Below are positions 6,578 through 7,835 of a stretch of 7,835 bases of DNA, piece by piece. Under the pieces are notes generated by a model. That model was not told the origin of the DNA. It saw only the letters and a list, made by a program, of their open reading frames with translations, and ran no database searches. This DNA comes from Chloroflexota bacterium (GTDB taxonomy: Bacteria; Chloroflexota; UBA6077; CF-72). Location of the stretch: NCBI GenBank assembly GCA_019242065.1, contig JAFAWJ010000118.1:1-7835 (forward strand). The letters run 5' to 3'. Within the stretch, counting starts at the first letter, position 1. Each line of letters begins with the position of its first letter. The position numbers and the translations under genes were made by a program.

Positions 6578-6772
6578 GGTGGTGCCTTTAATCCGCATCG
6601 ATGTCCCCGCTTTTAGCGGTCACGATTCACCGCGAGTTTACGCCGATTCGTTGGAGCGCATTGACTGGGAGCGATGCTTCCAGCAGTTCGACGCTAACCA
6701 ACTGGCATTTCTACACCGCGACAGGCGCCATCCAATTGAGAGCTGGATCGGTTCAATAAGCTTGTGCGGCGA
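6576..6772 (+). pseudogene. Fragment of a small conserved protein (SxxxIxWxxFFxxFxxxxLAFLYxD...RFNKLV family)
   Basis: The frame from 6576 reads LIRIDVPAFSGHDS, then SLERIDWERCFQQFDANQLAFLHRD (to about 6722). After eight codons plus two bases, RFNKLVRR appears in another frame (6749-6772). These blocks match a short conserved protein of unknown function, about 90-100 residues, that I recall from proteobacterial stress or glycogen regions. Its usual pattern is RIDFPGxSG, ISWDEFFEKF, LALLYQD, then SRFNKLVSR. Here the N-terminal third (the KWAExRGGKPA region in relatives) is missing. The match begins where the minus-strand receiver fragment ends, at about 6576, and a one-base indel splits the C-terminus. 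I read it as a broken gene joined to foreign sequence. Family recognition is from memory and should be verified. Confidence 0.6.
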
Positions 6773-6774
6773 GC

Positions 6775-7365
6775 TGGAGGGACTTCAAAACGGACGACCA
6801 GGACACAACGTAGTCCGCTCGTCAACCTATCAGGAGCGGCACGTAAGCCGATCAATTGTGCGGCCGCGTGGCACGGCCGTGCCTGGGTGTGAGCGTCGCG
6901 GCGCCAGGAATTCGAGCTCCTTCGGTGGCGGCGCCGCTTGGTTTACCTGCGCCAGGTTGGGACGGTGCTCGGTCGATCAATGTCGACGCGCCCGTTGTGG
7001 ATCTGCCTGACATCGGTGCTCGTCTTCGTGCTCCAAATGCACAAGCTGATCAGGTGCTGCAAGGTGCGTGCCTCAGACTTGTCTGGCGGGTACTGCTTCA
7101 TGGCAGAAATGATGTGCAATTATGCACGTGTGGCCAGAATTCCACGACGGTACATTGATGCAAGTCGAGCCGCCTTGCACCACGTGTGGAGCGATTGCAG
7201 ATGGCGGCCTGCGCGGGTACGCCACCTGCAGGCTGGCGGCTTGCCCGAGGTTGGGGGCGCGATTGCATTTCAGGTCAGGACTGGAGCGCGCAGGCGCGAC
7301 CGATTATGCTGGTCCGCAGGCTGGCACCCACCGAGCTGATTCGGTCGCGATCCGTGTCCTGCCGT
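6775..7365. other. About 590 bases without a recognisable gene
   Basis: Several open frames cross this stretch on both strands, but none has a ribosome site, a recognisable motif or a convincing composition. Examples are a plus frame from 7122 holding CTTCG and a second Cys pair, and a 52-codon minus frame at 7101-6943. A small inverted pair, GTGCA-ATTA-TGCAC, lies at 7114-7127. With broken gene pieces on both sides, this is best read as decayed or joined DNA. No transposase or repeat pair bounding an insertion is visible. Confidence 0.4.
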
Positions 7366-7503
7366 TCAGCATAGCTGTTGCCGCACCCGTCCAAAATCGC
7401 CAACTGCCTCCGTATCGGGTATGACGACCAGGGTAGGGCCTTTATCCTGCAGCGTTTCGCACAGGATCTCGCGGAGTGCCATGTCATCTTCGACAAGAAA
7501 CAC
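7366..7503 (-). pseudogene. Response-regulator receiver-domain N-terminal fragment, 45 codons
   Basis: From a GTG at 7503-7501 the minus strand reads VFLVEDDMALREILCETLQDKG and then TLVVIPDTEAV, ending at TGA 7368-7366. This is a classic receiver start: strand beta-1, the acidic Glu-Asp-Asp cluster that binds magnesium, helix alpha-1 and strand beta-2. A full domain needs about 120 residues. The phosphoacceptor segment is missing from this frame and I do not find it in the other two frames just downstream. An AGG lies six bases before the GTG, and the codon for Thr just upstream is also in frame. It may be the 5' end of the gene whose middle lies at 6577-6341 on the same strand, or of a different regulator. 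Confidence 0.68.
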
Positions 7504-7533
7504 GGTGGTCCTCGCAGGTCATACCTCGAAATT

Positions 7534-7543
7534 GCACATGTGC
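7534..7543. promoter_or_regulatory. 10-bp palindrome in the divergent gap
   Basis: GCACATGTGC is a perfect palindrome in the 171 bases between the receiver fragment (minus, start 7503) and the amidohydrolase (plus, start 7675). It could be an operator for either side. It is short enough to occur by chance, and no good promoter elements were seen beside it. Confidence 0.2.
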
Positions 7544-7674
7544 CAGAGGCGACCCGCGGGTCGTCGTCAACGCGAGGAACAGGAATCGGTGTAGGCGCTG
7601 TGAGGCGTGGAGTTGGGCGCAGGCATAGCTCCTGCACAGCAGGCTGAGCGACAAGAGGAGGTCGTTGAACGAGC

Positions 7675-7835
7675 GTGGAGGTCCCGCTGCGGATCCTGGA
7701 TGCACACACACACTTGAGCGGCTCCGAGTCAGGCGAGAGTGCCGACCTGATCCTGGCCTGCCTGGATACATGCGGCATCGACAAGGCATTCGTGTTTGCT
7801 CCGCTGATCGATAGCCGATCGGACCAACTGACCGT
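7675..7835 (+). CDS. Amidohydrolase-family (metal-dependent TIM-barrel) protein, 3'-truncated by window edge
   Basis: The reading begins MEVPLRILDAHTHL. The HxH at residues 11-13, at the end of the first barrel strand, is the metal-binding pair typical of amidohydrolase-superfamily proteins (PF04909-like ones often begin IDxHxH). The following ADLILACLDTCGIDKAFVFAP fits the next helix and strand, where these proteins track a 'day or person' style leader-helix pattern. The GTG at 7675 is the only usual start after an in-frame TGA at 7666-7668. A strong GAGGAGGT ends at 7662, 12 bases before it, which is longer than ideal. The frame is open to the window end, so 53 codons are visible. Substrate and metal cannot be assigned. 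Confidence 0.75.
   Translation, partial: MEVPLRILDAHTHLSGSESGESADLILACLDTCGIDKAFVFAPLIDSRSDQLT

Noticed and set aside
6943..7101. A 52-codon minus-strand ORF starting MKQYPPDK
   Set aside because: No ribosome site, no recognised motif, and it lies in the decayed stretch. A chance ORF is the simpler reading.
6856..7158. 100-codon plus-strand ORF starting with GTG
   Set aside because: No ribosome site or family features, and it overlaps other equally open frames on both strands.
7504..7660. VDDDPRV in a minus-strand frame, resembling another receiver-domain start
   Set aside because: The surrounding residues do not continue as a receiver domain, and the true-looking start lies just downstream in another frame.

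Overview
The window is GC-rich bacterial chromosomal DNA. The codon use and gene families suit a soil-type Pseudomonadota (beta- or gammaproteobacterium), but nothing here fixes the taxon. It begins inside one gene and ends inside another. I see no tRNA, rRNA, CRISPR array, transposase or phage gene.

Layout. (1) Positions 2-1783, plus strand: most of a large-subunit monofunctional catalase (KatE/HPII type) with its C-terminal DJ-1/PfpI-like domain. The distal-His N-terminal part lies outside the window. (2) Positions 1833-3063, minus strand: a small operon-like run in the order EthD-family, tautomerase-family, NmrA/SDR-family. The tautomerase looks intact. The EthD and NmrA genes on either side have lost internal segments and changed frame, so both read as pseudogenes. 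(3) Positions 3064-3243: a divergent intergenic region with several inverted repeats and, 44 bases before glgX, a close match to a sigma-54 (-24/-12) promoter. (4) Positions 3244-5340, plus: an intact glycogen debranching enzyme, GlgX. (5) Positions 5354-6244, minus: an intact 296-aa protein resembling the DUF6209 family, convergent with glgX. (6) Positions 6341-7503: a region of gene fragments. It holds two pieces of response-regulator receiver domains (minus), a truncated and frameshifted piece of a small conserved protein (plus), and about 590 bases where I recognise nothing. (7) Positions 7675-7835, plus: the N-terminus of an amidohydrolase-family protein that runs off the end.

Catalase and glycogen debranching are typical stationary-phase or stress functions, and the small truncated protein belongs, from memory, to a family found in similar stress or glycogen neighbourhoods. 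The likely picture is a stress and carbon-storage accessory island, partly decaying, with intact catalase, tautomerase, GlgX and DUF6209-like genes among eroded ones. I found no convincing new multi-gene system. The most testable novelties are the apparent RpoN promoter of glgX and the uncharacterised DUF6209-like gene with its leader hairpin.
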